NCBI RefSeq assembly: GCF_015667585.1
Contig: NZ_JADPEG010000014.1
Coordinates: 1-64,000 of the forward strand
DNA length: 64,000 bases
Direction of reading: 5' to 3'
Origin: Clostridium sp. D33t1_170424_F3
GTDB taxonomy: Bacteria > Bacillota > Clostridia > Oscillospirales > Acutalibacteraceae
Below are positions 16,340-25,915 of this stretch, piece after piece; the stretch's first letter is position 1; each line of letters opens with the position of its first letter. The notes beneath the pieces are model-generated. The model did not search any database, was not told the origin of the DNA, and worked only from the letters and a program-made list of their open reading frames with translations. The position numbers and the translations under genes are program-made.

Positions 16340-19300
16340 TTACCCAATCGTTACCGTACAGTGTTTAACCGGCGTCTGACCATTCAGCGCCGTATACACG
16401 CCGGTGCTCTGGCCCGATGCGCCAACGGCGTAGACTCTGTAGTAGCAGTCGTTGCCGACCTTCGCCACAAACTGGGTCTTGAGCACGCTGCCGTTGCCCA
16501 CGGTGAAGCTCGGAACCTGTCCGTTACCGTTGACAACCGTCATCTTGAAACAGTACGCGCTGCCTCTCCTGAGCGCGAAGTCCACGGTGGTATCGGAACG
16601 GACGAACGCCTGCTGTACCACGCCCTGCGCCGCGTTTACCACCGCGATGCCCTGCGCGCCGTAGAGGTTGCCGTAGGACGGCGTGCGGCTGCCGGAGCTC
16701 TTGGAGGGTTTGTTTTCCGGTTTCAGCTGCAGGCCGTTGTACGCGTTGGTGACGAGGTCGATTGCCTGCGCGATTTCTTCGCCGGTCGCGTCAGGATCGT
16801 CCAGTACGCCGTTTGCCAGGTTGACGGACGCCTTGAGGGCCGCAACGCTGGTATCCGTGTACTTGCTGAGATCCAGTGTGTTGTACATATTGAGCACGTC
16901 TTTCAGCGCGTCCTTGGTCGGAATTTTACGGAGCTCCTGCATCGCGTTGTTCAGCGCGGACAATGCCGCATTGACTTCCGCCGCGGTCGCGTCCTGGTCT
17001 TCCAGCACGGCCTGCGCGTGGGTGAGCGCCTCGGTGAAGGCTTCCTTGCCCTCGTCCAAATACTCGTTCAGGTCGATCGCCAGCGCCGTGTTGACCACCT
17101 CTTGCAAAAGGTTCTTATCCGCCGCGCGAACCAGGGCGTTCCACGCCTTTTGCAGCGCGTCGTATGCTTTTTCCACGTCCGCCTGGAGCGGTTCGCCGTC
17201 CGCGATCAGTTCTTTCGCGGTATCGACGGCGGTCTGGAGCGCCGCCCAGCTGTCGGAGGTGTAATCCGCCGGGTCGAGCATCTCGATCACAGCCAGCAGA
17301 TGTTCCAATTCGGTGGTGTCGCCCTCGGCAAAGCTCAGGAAATGGATGGCTTTCAGCATTTTCGACCACGCGTTGTCGATGGCTTTCTGGTCGGCCTTCC
17401 GGTCGGCTTCCACGGACTGCGCGTTTTCCAGCGCCTTGTCAAACGCCTTCCGCACGGTCGGGATTGCCGCGCCGTACTCGTCGCCGTTCCGGAGGTCTTC
17501 CGCGATAGAGATCACCGTGCGCAAAACCTGCTTGTTCACGGTGGTGAACGCAAAGTTCAGTTCTTTGTCCGCCTTTGCCATTTCGCCCTCGTAAGTGAAC
17601 GCGGACTCGTTAGTTTCCTCATTGAATCCAATCGCGTCGGAAACATCCTTGCCGTTGAGCTGGGCGGAGAGGAACTCTCTGCCTTCCACTCTGGGGGTGA
17701 AGACCAGTGTGAACGCTTCGCCCGCTTTCAGCGCCGCCTTGTAGACGCCGGTCAGATTGGCAAGTCCAGTGTCGCCCTCTGCTTCCAGCGCCGCCAGTCT
17801 GGCGGTGAAGGTCACGGTGAGATGACGGTCCGGCTGCTGGACTTCCGCCTGATTGTACAGATAAAGTTCGTTGATGGACCACCAGTTGGAGGGTACGTTT
17901 TCCGTGGAAATGATCTTTACAAACTGCGCGGTCTGCGCCGGGAAGTTGATCTCCATACTTTCGGACGGATAGCCCTTGCCGCTGGTAACCGGCTCGGACC
18001 AGGTTTCGCCGTCGTTGGAGACCACGACTTCATAGCCATGGATATAGTCGCCGCTGCTCTGGCAGTTCAAAACAATGCGGCTGAAGGTCTGCGGTTTGCC
18101 CAGGTTGACCATAAACCACATGCCCTTGTACTGTCCGGTTCCGGAGGTCCAGCGGCTGCCAACGTTGTTGTCGATGGCGCAGCCGGGGCTGTCCTGCGCG
18201 GGCGTTGCGGACGACGGCATGTCGGAGGCGTCCGCGGCCCAGCCGTCCTTCGGGAGCAGGACGGGCGCATCCGCCACCTGCACGGTGACTGTTTTGGACA
18301 GTTCGGATTCGTTGTCCGCGGCGTCCAGCGCGCGGATGCTGTACGTATAGAATTCGCCGGTTTCCAGGCCGGTATCCGTATAGGTGCTGTTGGAGGTGCG
18401 GGCGATCTCCTCGCCGTCGCGGTAAATCACATACATCACGACGCCGGTGTCGTCTGCCGCGCCGCTCCAGTTCAGTGTCACTGCGCCATTGTTGGAGACG
18501 GCGGAAAGCTCCGTCGGCGGGGTAGGCGGTTCTTTATCCTCCACCCTGCGGTTGCAGATGTTCAGTTCAAAGATGGCCCACCAGTTGCCGCCCGCGACGC
18601 CAACCTGGTTGATCTTTACGTATTCCGCCACCTGCTGCGGGAAGGTGATCACGGTCTGTCCCTGTACGCCGAGGGCGCTGACGACCGGATCGGACCAGGT
18701 GACGCCGTCGTTGGAGACGCGCACCTCGTAGGCGCGGCCGTAATCGGCGGTGTCGCAGTCGATCACAACCTGGTTGAAAGCGTATCTGCCGCCCAGGTCA
18801 ATCATGAACCACTGGTTGTTCGGGTCCTGCATCACACTGGAAGTCCAGCGTGTACCCGGGTTGCCGTCGATGGCGCACACCGGCGCGTCTCCAGAGGGAG
18901 AAGCGGAGGCCGGGGATTTAAATGCGCTGGCAGTCCATTTGTCGCGCGGGAGCTGCTCCTTGGACGGGTCGTCCTGTGCCTGAAATTCCATGGAGGCATC
19001 GGAGACATTGCCCGCAAGATCGTAAGCCTTGACGGTATAGGTATAGGAGACGCCGCTCTCGACATTCGTGTCCACATAGAGAAGCTCGGAGGTCCGGGCG
19101 ATTTCCACGCCGTTGCGGTATACGATGTACCCGGCCACGCCGATGTCATCGGACCCGCCCTCCCAATTCAGGATAATCTGTCCGCCGAGGCCGGTCGCAT
19201 AGAGGTATTCCGGCGGGGTCGGAGGCTCTTTGTCCGTAAACTCCTTACAGAAGAGGTACGCTTCGTTGACGCACCACCAGTTGTTGGAGGAGGAGCCGGT

Positions 19301-22300
19301 CTGGACGATCTTGATATAGCGGCAGTTTTGCTTGGAGAAATTCATCGTGGTGTAGCCCTTGACGCCCTTGCCGGAGGTAAGGATCGGGCCCCAGACGGTT
19401 CCGTCGTTGGAGGCGTAGACCTCGTAGCCGCGGATATAGTCGTCGTTCGGGGTGTACAGAACAATGGTGTTGATGTCCTTCGGCTCTTTGAAGTCGACCG
19501 TCAGCCACTGGCCGGGGGCCTGCATCTGGCCGGAGGACCAGCGCGCGCCTGTGCCGTCAAAGATATTGGAGAACGGCTCGGAATCGACCGCGTAGGAGAA
19601 GCCGTTTGCGACGAAACCGTCGGTGGACATCGGCGCGGAGGAGAGTCCGCCTACAATCTCCAAAGCGCGCAGGCCGATCGCGCCGTTTGCGGTGATGCGG
19701 ACGCGGTGCATGCCTTCGGAGAGGGTGCCGGTGTCGTATACCAGCGCGTTGTCCGCCGCGTCGTCCTGCCGGAAGCTGATGGAACCGGCGACCGTGTCGT
19801 CGATGGCGACAGAGGCGGTTCCCAGGCCGGGACCCTTGGGGCCGTACAGCTTCGCGTTGGTGCCGTCAAACCAGAATTCCACATAATCGCCTGCGTTGGA
19901 GGTGGCGTTTACGCCGTCCGCTTCGGTCCAACCGGAGCCGTGGTAGGAGAGGTCCGCGTCGCTGCTCTCATAGGTGAAGACCTGCGGGGCTTTGACGGTA
20001 AATTGGAAGTCCGCCTCCATCGCGTTGCCGGAGGCGTCCGTGATCGCCGCGGCGGGAAGCACCGCGGTGTAAACTTTGCCGTATTCCAGCGTTTCCGCCG
20101 GCGTCAGGGAAAGCTTGCTGCCGTTTGTCACGGCGGTGCAGCCGATGGCTGTATCGCCGTCGGAGAGGGTGAAGGAAGCGCCCTCGGCTGCCTGAATCAC
20201 TTCGGAGAAATAGACGTCGATGCTGGCGGTCAGGTTGGGCATGTAACGGCCCGCCATGGGAACCGTTGCGATGACCTCCGGCGCGGTGGTATCCAGCACG
20301 CCCATGCCGCCGTGCATCAGGACGCTGTCGAGGAGCAGGCCCTGGCTCAGCGATTTGATCTGAATCTGGTTCAGGCCCACCTTGAGGTCGACCGGCGCGC
20401 ACATCTCGGTTTTCCAGCGCGTCCAGCCGCCGGTGGAGGGCAGATAATACGTTGCAGCCAGCTTGCCGTTGACGTACAGCTCGCACGGGGCGGCCTCGCG
20501 GTTGCCGTTGGAGTAGGTGAGACCCAGACGGTAGGCGTTGAAGGTCGGGGCAAGAACGTCCATATTGACAGTGCTGCCCGCGCCGTTGAGCTCCACATAG
20601 CCGGTTCCGGTGAATCCGGGGGTCTTTTTGCCGACTTCCGCGCCGTTGAGCTCGGTGGCGTTCTCCGCCTGATAGACGAATCCGTCGTCTGTCTCGTCCG
20701 GAGGCGGCACGTCGCCGTCGTCGGGCGCGCAGTCCGCAGGCTTCGGCGCGGTGCGGTGAATGGTCTGCACGATCAGTTTGTCAAGGTGCAGGTTTTCCGT
20801 TGCGTCGGTGCCCTGCAGCTCCACGGTGTTGTCGCCTGCGGTCAGCGCGACGTCGATGCTGTCGTAGTTCCAGACGGTATCCCAGCGGGTGTTCTGGAAG
20901 TCGTACGCGCCGGCGGTTTCGCCGTTGACCAGCAGCGTGGTCACGCGGTTCGGACCGTAGCTCGAAGCGGTCGCGCCGTTGTAGCCGGGGTTGGAATAGC
21001 GGAAAATCAGGGAATAATTGCCGTCCTCGGGCACGTTGACGGTCCACCTGGCGTGGCTGTCCGCGCTGTTGAAAAGCAGGTAGCCGGTTTTGGCGCCGTC
21101 CACCTCTTCGCCCTCTTTCACCTGGGCGTCGACGGTGTCAGCAGCGTCTTCCGCCTGCACAACGCGATAGTCCGGGTCCGGCAGCGTATCTTCCGTCAGG
21201 GTAAAGGTACCCTTCTGGCGGATGTCGTCGGACGCAGAGCCGATCCAGGCCTCAAAGTCGCCCTTTTCTGCCATCAGGGAGTGTACGTCCACATCCCAGA
21301 AGCTCAGGGATTCCGCATTGATGGTAAAATCGACGGTTTTGGTCTCGCCGGGCTCCAGGGAAATCTTTTTGTAGCCCTTGAGCTCCTTGAGCGGCCGGTC
21401 GATGGAGGATTCCACATCGTGGATATAGAGCTGTACGACTTCCTTGCCCGCGCGGCTGCCGTTATTGGTCACGTCCACGCTGGCTGTGATGGTGTCGTCG
21501 CGGCCCATGGAGTCCGCGCTGAAGCGCAGATTGTCATAGGTGAAGTCGGTGTAGGAAAGGCCGTGGCCGAACGCGAATTCCGGCTCGATGTTTTGCAGGT
21601 CGTTCCATTTGTAGCCGACATAGACGCCTTCCTTGTAGAATACGTCGTCGTATTTCACATCGCGCTGGTCCTCGCCCTCGTGGCCCGGCACATAGCCGAC
21701 GGTGTCCTCGTAGCGCTTGGGCCAGGTGTTGGTCAGTTTGCCGGAGGGGTTTACGTTGCCCAGCAGAATATCCGCGACGGCGTTGCCGCCCTCCATGCCG
21801 GGATAATAGGTCTGCAGCACGGCGGGCACGTTGTCCACCCAGTCGCGCACTTCATACATGGAACCGCTCAGGACCACGATGGTCTTCGGGTTGACTTCCG
21901 CCACGGCGTTGATCAGCTCCAGCTGAAGCGGCGGGAAGTCCAGATTGGAGCGGTCGCCGTCCTCGGTGTCCGCCACGTTCGGGTCTCCGGTGGTGGTGCT
22001 GTTCAGCCCCGCGAATACGATCGCGTATTCGGCGTTCTTCGCGGCCTCTACCGCGGCGGCCTTGGTCGCCGCAAAATTGCCTTCGTCGTAGGCGGGAACA
22101 TTCAGGCTGACGGAATCGCCCAGCCTGCTTTGAAGTCCCTGTAAATTGGTAATCTGGTACGGCGGGTTGGTCGCGCCGCTGCCGCCCAGGCCGGGGACAT
22201 AGAAGTTGTAATTGACATATTTGCCCAGCAGGGCGATGGAACCAGTTTTCTCCTTGTCCAGTGGCAGGAGGTTGCCGTCGTTTTTCAGCAGGACAATACC

Positions 22301-23389
22301 TTCGTCCGCGACCTGCCGTGCGACCGCCTGGTTCGCCGGGGTGTTGGACTCGCCCTTTTTGCGGTCCGCCGCGGTGTAACCGGTGGAATCGACCTCGTCC
22401 GTGGAGATCATGGACTTGGTCAGATGCGCCAATCGCAAAAAGCGCTGGGACGCTTCGTTCAGATATTTGACGTCCAGTTCGTCGCCGCGGATCAGCGCTT
22501 CCAGCTTTTTGAAGGGGCTGCCCGCGCTGTAGGGCATGGCCAGATCCAATCCGGCCTTGGCGGCGATCACGTCGGTGCGGGTGTTGATCCAGTCGGTGAT
22601 GACAACGCCCTTCATGCCGTAGTCGTATTTGACCAGGTTGGTCAGGACATATCGGTTGTCGCTGGTGAAGATGCCGTTCATGCGGTTGGCCGCGGTCATC
22701 ACGCTCCACGCGTCGCCCTGCTCAATGGAGGCCTGGAAGGCCGGCAGGTACAGCTCGTGCATGGCGCGTTCGCTGACGTTGGAGGACATGAAGTTGCGGT
22801 TCTTCTCCTGATTGTTCGCCATCAGGTGCTTGACCGTGGCGGCGACGTCCATGCTCTGGACGCCCTGCACATACGGGGCGACCGTTTGCGCGGAGAGGTA
22901 CGGATCCTCGCTGTAATATTCAAAGGTGCGGCCATTGATGAGGTCGCGGTTGATATTGGTGCCCGGTCCCAGGAAATACTGGATGTCTTTGTCCAGACAT
23001 TCCTTTCCGATGACCTCGCCGATCTGGTAAACCAGCTCCGGGTTCCAGGTGGAAGCCATAATCAGGCCGGAACCGAAGGAGGTGTGGTGCCCCATGACGT
23101 TGCAGCCCATCGGGCCGTCGGACATGGTCATGTATCCAAGGCCCTTGTCCGCAATCGCCTTGGTCTGGTTGCCGATTTTAGTGCTCTGTCCGGGTTCTCC
23201 CGCGACGCCGCCCAGCGTCAGGCGGGTGCGGTCGCGCAGCGTGAGCTGGGACAGGGACAGGTTGATTTGTTCCTCCAGGTTTGCGCCCTTCTGCGGCTCC
23301 GCCGCCTCCGGCACAGCAAACGCCGGGGTGCAGCTTCCCAGCGCCAGCAATGCGCTGAGCAGAACCGCGGTTGCTCGTTTCAATTTCAT
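16340..23389 (-). CDS. secreted modular GH3 enzyme, canonical domain order, with CBM, F5/8C, Fn3, FIVAR and closing domains
   Basis: At 2349 residues this is the largest protein here. AAAGGAG lies 7 nt before ATG 23389, and a signal peptide follows (MKLKRATAVLLSALLALGSC). The GH3 N-terminal barrel (35-320) has FEYYSEDP, KHLMANNQEKNR and nucleophile Asp 266 in VITDW. The GH3 C-terminal domain (353-596) and an Fn3-like domain (630-730) follow in the usual order. Then come two CBM6-like modules (743-880, 903-1030), a Big_5-type Ig domain (1030-1136), another binding-type beta module (1136-1256) and three F5/8-type-C modules (1260-1385, 1485-1615, 1710-1840) separated by two Fn3 domains. The beta domain, FIVAR-like helices, linker and closing domain (2263-2349, ending KHCTVTIG) finish it. 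It should be an exo-beta-glycosidase heavily equipped for binding complex glycan outside the cell. Confidence 0.9.
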   Translation of the reverse strand: MKLKRATAVLLSALLALGSCTPAFAVPEAAEPQKGANLEEQINLSLSQLTLRDRTRLTLGGVAGEPGQSTKIGNQTKAIADKGLGYMTMSDGPMGCNVMGHHTSFGSGLIMASTWNPELVYQIGEVIGKECLDKDIQYFLGPGTNINRDLINGRTFEYYSEDPYLSAQTVAPYVQGVQSMDVAATVKHLMANNQEKNRNFMSSNVSERAMHELYLPAFQASIEQGDAWSVMTAANRMNGIFTSDNRYVLTNLVKYDYGMKGVVITDWINTRTDVIAAKAGLDLAMPYSAGSPFKKLEALIRGDELDVKYLNEASQRFLRLAHLTKSMISTDEVDSTGYTAADRKKGESNTPANQAVARQVADEGIVLLKNDGNLLPLDKEKTGSIALLGKYVNYNFYVPGLGGSGATNPPYQITNLQGLQSRLGDSVSLNVPAYDEGNFAATKAAAVEAAKNAEYAIVFAGLNSTTTGDPNVADTEDGDRSNLDFPPLQLELINAVAEVNPKTIVVLSGSMYEVRDWVDNVPAVLQTYYPGMEGGNAVADILLGNVNPSGKLTNTWPKRYEDTVGYVPGHEGEDQRDVKYDDVFYKEGVYVGYKWNDLQNIEPEFAFGHGLSYTDFTYDNLRFSADSMGRDDTITASVDVTNNGSRAGKEVVQLYIHDVESSIDRPLKELKGYKKISLEPGETKTVDFTINAESLSFWDVDVHSLMAEKGDFEAWIGSASDDIRQKGTFTLTEDTLPDPDYRVVQAEDAADTVDAQVKEGEEVDGAKTGYLLFNSADSHARWTVNVPEDGNYSLIFRYSNPGYNGATASSYGPNRVTTLLVNGETAGAYDFQNTRWDTVWNYDSIDVALTAGDNTVELQGTDATENLHLDKLIVQTIHRTAPKPADCAPDDGDVPPPDETDDGFVYQAENATELNGAEVGKKTPGFTGTGYVELNGAGSTVNMDVLAPTFNAYRLGLTYSNGNREAAPCELYVNGKLAATYYLPSTGGWTRWKTEMCAPVDLKVGLNQIQIKSLSQGLLLDSVLMHGGMGVLDTTAPEVIATVPMAGRYMPNLTASIDVYFSEVIQAAEGASFTLSDGDTAIGCTAVTNGSKLSLTPAETLEYGKVYTAVLPAAAITDASGNAMEADFQFTVKAPQVFTYESSDADLSYHGSGWTEADGVNATSNAGDYVEFWFDGTNAKLYGPKGPGLGTASVAIDDTVAGSISFRQDDAADNALVYDTGTLSEGMHRVRITANGAIGLRALEIVGGLSSAPMSTDGFVANGFSYAVDSEPFSNIFDGTGARWSSGQMQAPGQWLTVDFKEPKDINTIVLYTPNDDYIRGYEVYASNDGTVWGPILTSGKGVKGYTTMNFSKQNCRYIKIVQTGSSSNNWWCVNEAYLFCKEFTDKEPPTPPEYLYATGLGGQIILNWEGGSDDIGVAGYIVYRNGVEIARTSELLYVDTNVESGVSYTYTVKAYDLAGNVSDASMEFQAQDDPSKEQLPRDKWTASAFKSPASASPSGDAPVCAIDGNPGTRWTSSVMQDPNNQWFMIDLGGRYAFNQVVIDCDTADYGRAYEVRVSNDGVTWSDPVVSALGVQGQTVITFPQQVAEYVKINQVGVAGGNWWAIFELNICNRRVEDKEPPTPPTELSAVSNNGAVTLNWSGAADDTGVVMYVIYRDGEEIARTSNSTYTDTGLETGEFYTYSIRALDAADNESELSKTVTVQVADAPVLLPKDGWAADASDMPSSATPAQDSPGCAIDNNVGSRWTSGTGQYKGMWFMVNLGKPQTFSRIVLNCQSSGDYIHGYEVVVSNDGETWSEPVTSGKGYPSESMEINFPAQTAQFVKIISTENVPSNWWSINELYLYNQAEVQQPDRHLTVTFTARLAALEAEGDTGLANLTGVYKAALKAGEAFTLVFTPRVEGREFLSAQLNGKDVSDAIGFNEETNESAFTYEGEMAKADKELNFAFTTVNKQVLRTVISIAEDLRNGDEYGAAIPTVRKAFDKALENAQSVEADRKADQKAIDNAWSKMLKAIHFLSFAEGDTTELEHLLAVIEMLDPADYTSDSWAALQTAVDTAKELIADGEPLQADVEKAYDALQKAWNALVRAADKNLLQEVVNTALAIDLNEYLDEGKEAFTEALTHAQAVLEDQDATAAEVNAALSALNNAMQELRKIPTKDALKDVLNMYNTLDLSKYTDTSVAALKASVNLANGVLDDPDATGEEIAQAIDLVTNAYNGLQLKPENKPSKSSGSRTPSYGNLYGAQGIAVVNAAQGVVQQAFVRSDTTVDFALRRGSAYCFKMTVVNGNGQVPSFTVGNGSVLKTQFVAKVGNDCYYRVYAVGASGQSTGVYTALNGQTPVKHCTVTIG

Positions 23390-23732
23390 CTGCAAGCTCC
23401 TTTCATATTGCGGAACCGCTGTGCCGGCACTTCCGGCGGCGGTCCCAATCCCCCTGAATCCAAATAAGCGCGTTTCATCCTCCTTCCGGTTTCACAGCCA
23501 AAAAATACAAGTTAAACCATTTAAATCTGTAATTGTATTAAATCAAATTCAATAATTAAAGTGATATTAATGAAAGAATTATAGGGAATTATCATAAAAT
23601 CCCGCCTGGCGGATACAGCGAATGATTCACAAAAAGTTCAGGGTTTCGTTCTGGATGTGATTTATACAGGCCACGCTATCCGATAGGATAAGGGCAACCG
23701 GTCCGCCGGAAAAACAGAGAGGAGAAACCGTT

Positions 23733-24626
23733 ATGAAACGACCAGCTAAGACCAGCCTGACCGCCGCATTGCTTTGCCTTGCCGTGTCCGTTGCCGGGAT
23801 CCCGCCGGCCTCGGCTGCCGTCGCGGAAAAAACGTTCCTTGTCTACATCAGCCCGTCCGCCCAGCCGTGGAACACCTATGCGGACGGTGCGGGCAACGAG
23901 GAGATGTACATGCGGAAGATCGCCGTGGCCATGGTGCCGTATTTACAGCAGTACGGCATCCAGTATATTGTCGCCGGCCCGCAGGACGGCCCGTCGTCCA
24001 ACCAGAGCAATTTTCTGCGCGCCCGCATCCGGGAGGCGGAAAACCGCGGTTGCGACCTTTACCTGTCCATCCACTCGAACGCCGCCAACGGGCAGGCCCG
24101 GGGCGCGCGCTTTTATCTGCACGGGCAGGACCAGGGGGGCAACACCTTTACGCAGCTCCTTGCCAGAAACTATCCCTACCCCGACGCGTCCAATATCCGG
24201 CGCATCAACAACAGCTCGTTTCTGGAGCTGAACACGCCGTCCATGCCGCGCGCGCTGATTGAAACGGCCTTCCACGACAACACACAGGATATGGTGTGGA
24301 TTCAGAACAACATCGACGTGATTGCAAGAGATCTGGCGGAATCCGTCTATCAATTCTCGCAGCAGCGGGACGTGCCGGCCCGCGCGGGGATCGGTTCTAC
24401 CCGCATCTCGGCGCGGCTTGCGCCCGGAGAGAGCTTTCAGTGGCTGATCGACTCCGTGCCGACGGGAATTGTCTACAACGCGTCCGACGTCCGGTTCACG
24501 ACCAGCAATGCCGCTGTGGCGACGGTGGACGCGGGCGGCAGGGTGACGGCGCGCGGCAGAGGGACCGCCGTGGTCCGCGCCAGCGTGGACGGTTATACCA
24601 CCTCCTGCACCGTGACGGTCCAATAA
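23733..24626 (+). CDS. Amidase_3-type cell-wall hydrolase with C-terminal Big2 domain
   Basis: GAGAGGAG lies 8 nt before ATG 23733 and a signal peptide follows (RPAKTSLTAALLCLAVSVAG). Residues 32-210 resemble N-acetylmuramoyl-L-alanine amidase family 3: the glutamate in GNEEMYMRKIA, the histidine in SIHSNA and the catalytic glutamate in ALIETAFHDN are visible. The first zinc ligand, normally in a DPGHG motif, is replaced by ISPSAQPWN. Related clostridial proteins also read SPSxQ here, so this may be a subfamily trait. A Big2 Ig-like domain (about 220-297, VRFTTSNAAVATVDAGGRVTA split by a linker) ends the protein. It probably acts on peptidoglycan, perhaps in sporulation or division. Confidence 0.8.
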   Translation: MKRPAKTSLTAALLCLAVSVAGIPPASAAVAEKTFLVYISPSAQPWNTYADGAGNEEMYMRKIAVAMVPYLQQYGIQYIVAGPQDGPSSNQSNFLRARIREAENRGCDLYLSIHSNAANGQARGARFYLHGQDQGGNTFTQLLARNYPYPDASNIRRINNSSFLELNTPSMPRALIETAFHDNTQDMVWIQNNIDVIARDLAESVYQFSQQRDVPARAGIGSTRISARLAPGESFQWLIDSVPTGIVYNASDVRFTTSNAAVATVDAGGRVTARGRGTAVVRASVDGYTTSCTVTVQ

Positions 24627-24695
24627 GTTCAGCCGCGCGGTCATGGGACAACAGAACAAGCAGGACCTGCATCGGAACAGGTTTGCACAAAAATT

Positions 24696-24738
24696 CAGGC
24701 GTATTCCCCCGCTAAAAACGGGGGAATACGCCTGTTTT
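24696..24738. terminator. bidirectional terminator between amidase and collagen-like genes
   Basis: The 16-nt arms 24696-24711 and 24719-24734 (core GGCGTATTCCCCCG) pair perfectly and are flanked by TTTT on the plus strand and ATTTTTG on the minus strand, suiting the two convergent genes. Confidence 0.9.
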
Positions 24739-24775
24739 GGGATTGTTTGCCTGTAATATGGTTCCGGTGTGCGTG

Positions 24776-25732
24776 TTACAGGTCGGCCACAGATGAAATA
24801 CTGACGATACCGGTAAGGTTGTCTGTCAAGCTGCCGTATACCTGAAAGGTGAGGTACGTCTGCAAAGGAACGTCGACAAAGAACGTGCCGGAAGCGGAGA
24901 TCGGCAAATCGCTGGAAACCGCCTGTGCGGTGACAATCAGGTTCCGATCCGGCCCGCTGCCAATGTTTGGCACAATTTGCAGATAGCTTCCCGCCGCAAC
25001 CTTTGTCTGAAAGATAAAAGAGCATTGGTACAATTTAGGAGGGGACGGGGCGATTGTCTGGTTGTTTGCGTTCAGAACAATGCCGCCCTTGCCGGGCAGG
25101 TAACGGTACAATGTGATATAAGAGCCGCTTGTATATCTTTGAGGCTGTGCGTAGAATATGGCGTAATCGTGGCTGTCCGCGCCGGAAGGCCCCGTTGCCC
25201 CGGTTGGCCCGGCGTCGCCCTGGGGCCCGGTCGCGCCGGTTTCTCCCCGTGGACCTGTGGGGCCGATGGGGCCCGGATCGCCCGTCGCGCCCGTCGTGCC
25301 CTGCGGCCCGGCTGCACCGGTTTCCCCCCGCGGCCCTGTGGGGCCGATGGGGCCCGGATCGCCCGTCGCGCCTGTTGTGCCCTGCGGCCCGGTCGCGCCG
25401 GTTTCCCCCCGCAAACCCGCCACGCCCGTGGCTCCGGTCGGCCCCTGGCGCCCGGTGGTTCCGGTTGCGCCCCGTGCGCCGGTTGGGCCGGTTGCCCCGC
25501 GGGGCCCGGCTGGCCCGGTTGCGCCCTGCTGCCCGGTGGTCCCGGTCGCGCCCCGCATGCCGGTTGGCCCTGTTGGCCCGCGGAACCCGGTTGCGCCGGT
25601 CATGCCCCTTGGTCCGGTCGGTCCGGTTGTACCTCTTGGCCCGGTTGGTCCCACAATGCCCGTGGGGATGCATCCCGGGCAGCATCCCGGGACATAAAAC
25701 GGAACGGATCCGTTTGTATCATATGGATTCAT
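24776..25732 (-). CDS. collagen-like repeat protein, BclA/exosporium type
   Basis: This 318-residue protein starts at ATG 25732, which GGGAGG precedes by 8 nt; an upstream ATG at 25738 is too close to that site. The N-terminus ([25 protein letters not shown]) is Cys/Pro-rich, as in many clostridial exosporium proteins. About 50 G-x-y triplets follow (GPTGPRG, GATG, GTTG), including two almost identical blocks of [19 protein letters not shown]. The last 135 residues form a beta-rich, C1q/TNF-like globular head ([19 protein letters not shown]). It is expected to trimerise on the spore surface. Confidence 0.85.
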   Translation of the reverse strand: MNPYDTNGSVPFYVPGCCPGCIPTGIVGPTGPRGTTGPTGPRGMTGATGFRGPTGPTGMRGATGTTGQQGATGPAGPRGATGPTGARGATGTTGRQGPTGATGVAGLRGETGATGPQGTTGATGDPGPIGPTGPRGETGAAGPQGTTGATGDPGPIGPTGPRGETGATGPQGDAGPTGATGPSGADSHDYAIFYAQPQRYTSGSYITLYRYLPGKGGIVLNANNQTIAPSPPKLYQCSFIFQTKVAAGSYLQIVPNIGSGPDRNLIVTAQAVSSDLPISASGTFFVDVPLQTYLTFQVYGSLTDNLTGIVSISSVADL

Positions 25733-25834
25733 AGTCATAACCTCCCGCGCCAGTCTATGCATGGTTTGCGGCGCGGGGAAGTTGTCCGGAACGAATGGAT
25801 CACAGTGTATGTCTTATATTTATAGCGATAAGAA

Positions 25835-25870
25835 AACGGCTCCTGCCCACCAAAGCGGGAAGAAGCCGTT
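25835..25870 (-). terminator. terminator of the GH20 gene
   Basis: Arms AACGGCT (25835-25841) and AGCCGTT (25864-25870) form a hairpin that on the minus strand is followed by TTCTTAT. It separates GH20 from the collagen-like gene. Confidence 0.65.
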
Positions 25871-25915
25871 CAATTCAGCCTTTAGCCGGTTTCTGCGGAT
25901 GGCGGTACAGCTCTG

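Noticed and set aside
16274-22144. An open frame of 1956 codons on the plus strand, opposite the canonical GH3 gene
   Set aside because: It mirrors the GH3 gene codon for codon. Strong GC bias at third positions suppresses stops on the opposite strand. The predicted product is His/Val/Gly/Arg-rich, has no domain or signal, and lacks a ribosome site. The GH3 frame has clear domains.
25180-25660. Short tandem repeats that might be mistaken for a CRISPR array
   Set aside because: The period is 9 nt and its multiples, in frame with Gly-Pro-Thr triplets. There are no unique spacers and no cas genes.
25129-25734. Proline/arginine-rich open frames on the plus strand over the collagen repeat
   Set aside because: They are complements of the G-x-y codons and have no start site. 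The minus-strand frame explains the repeat.
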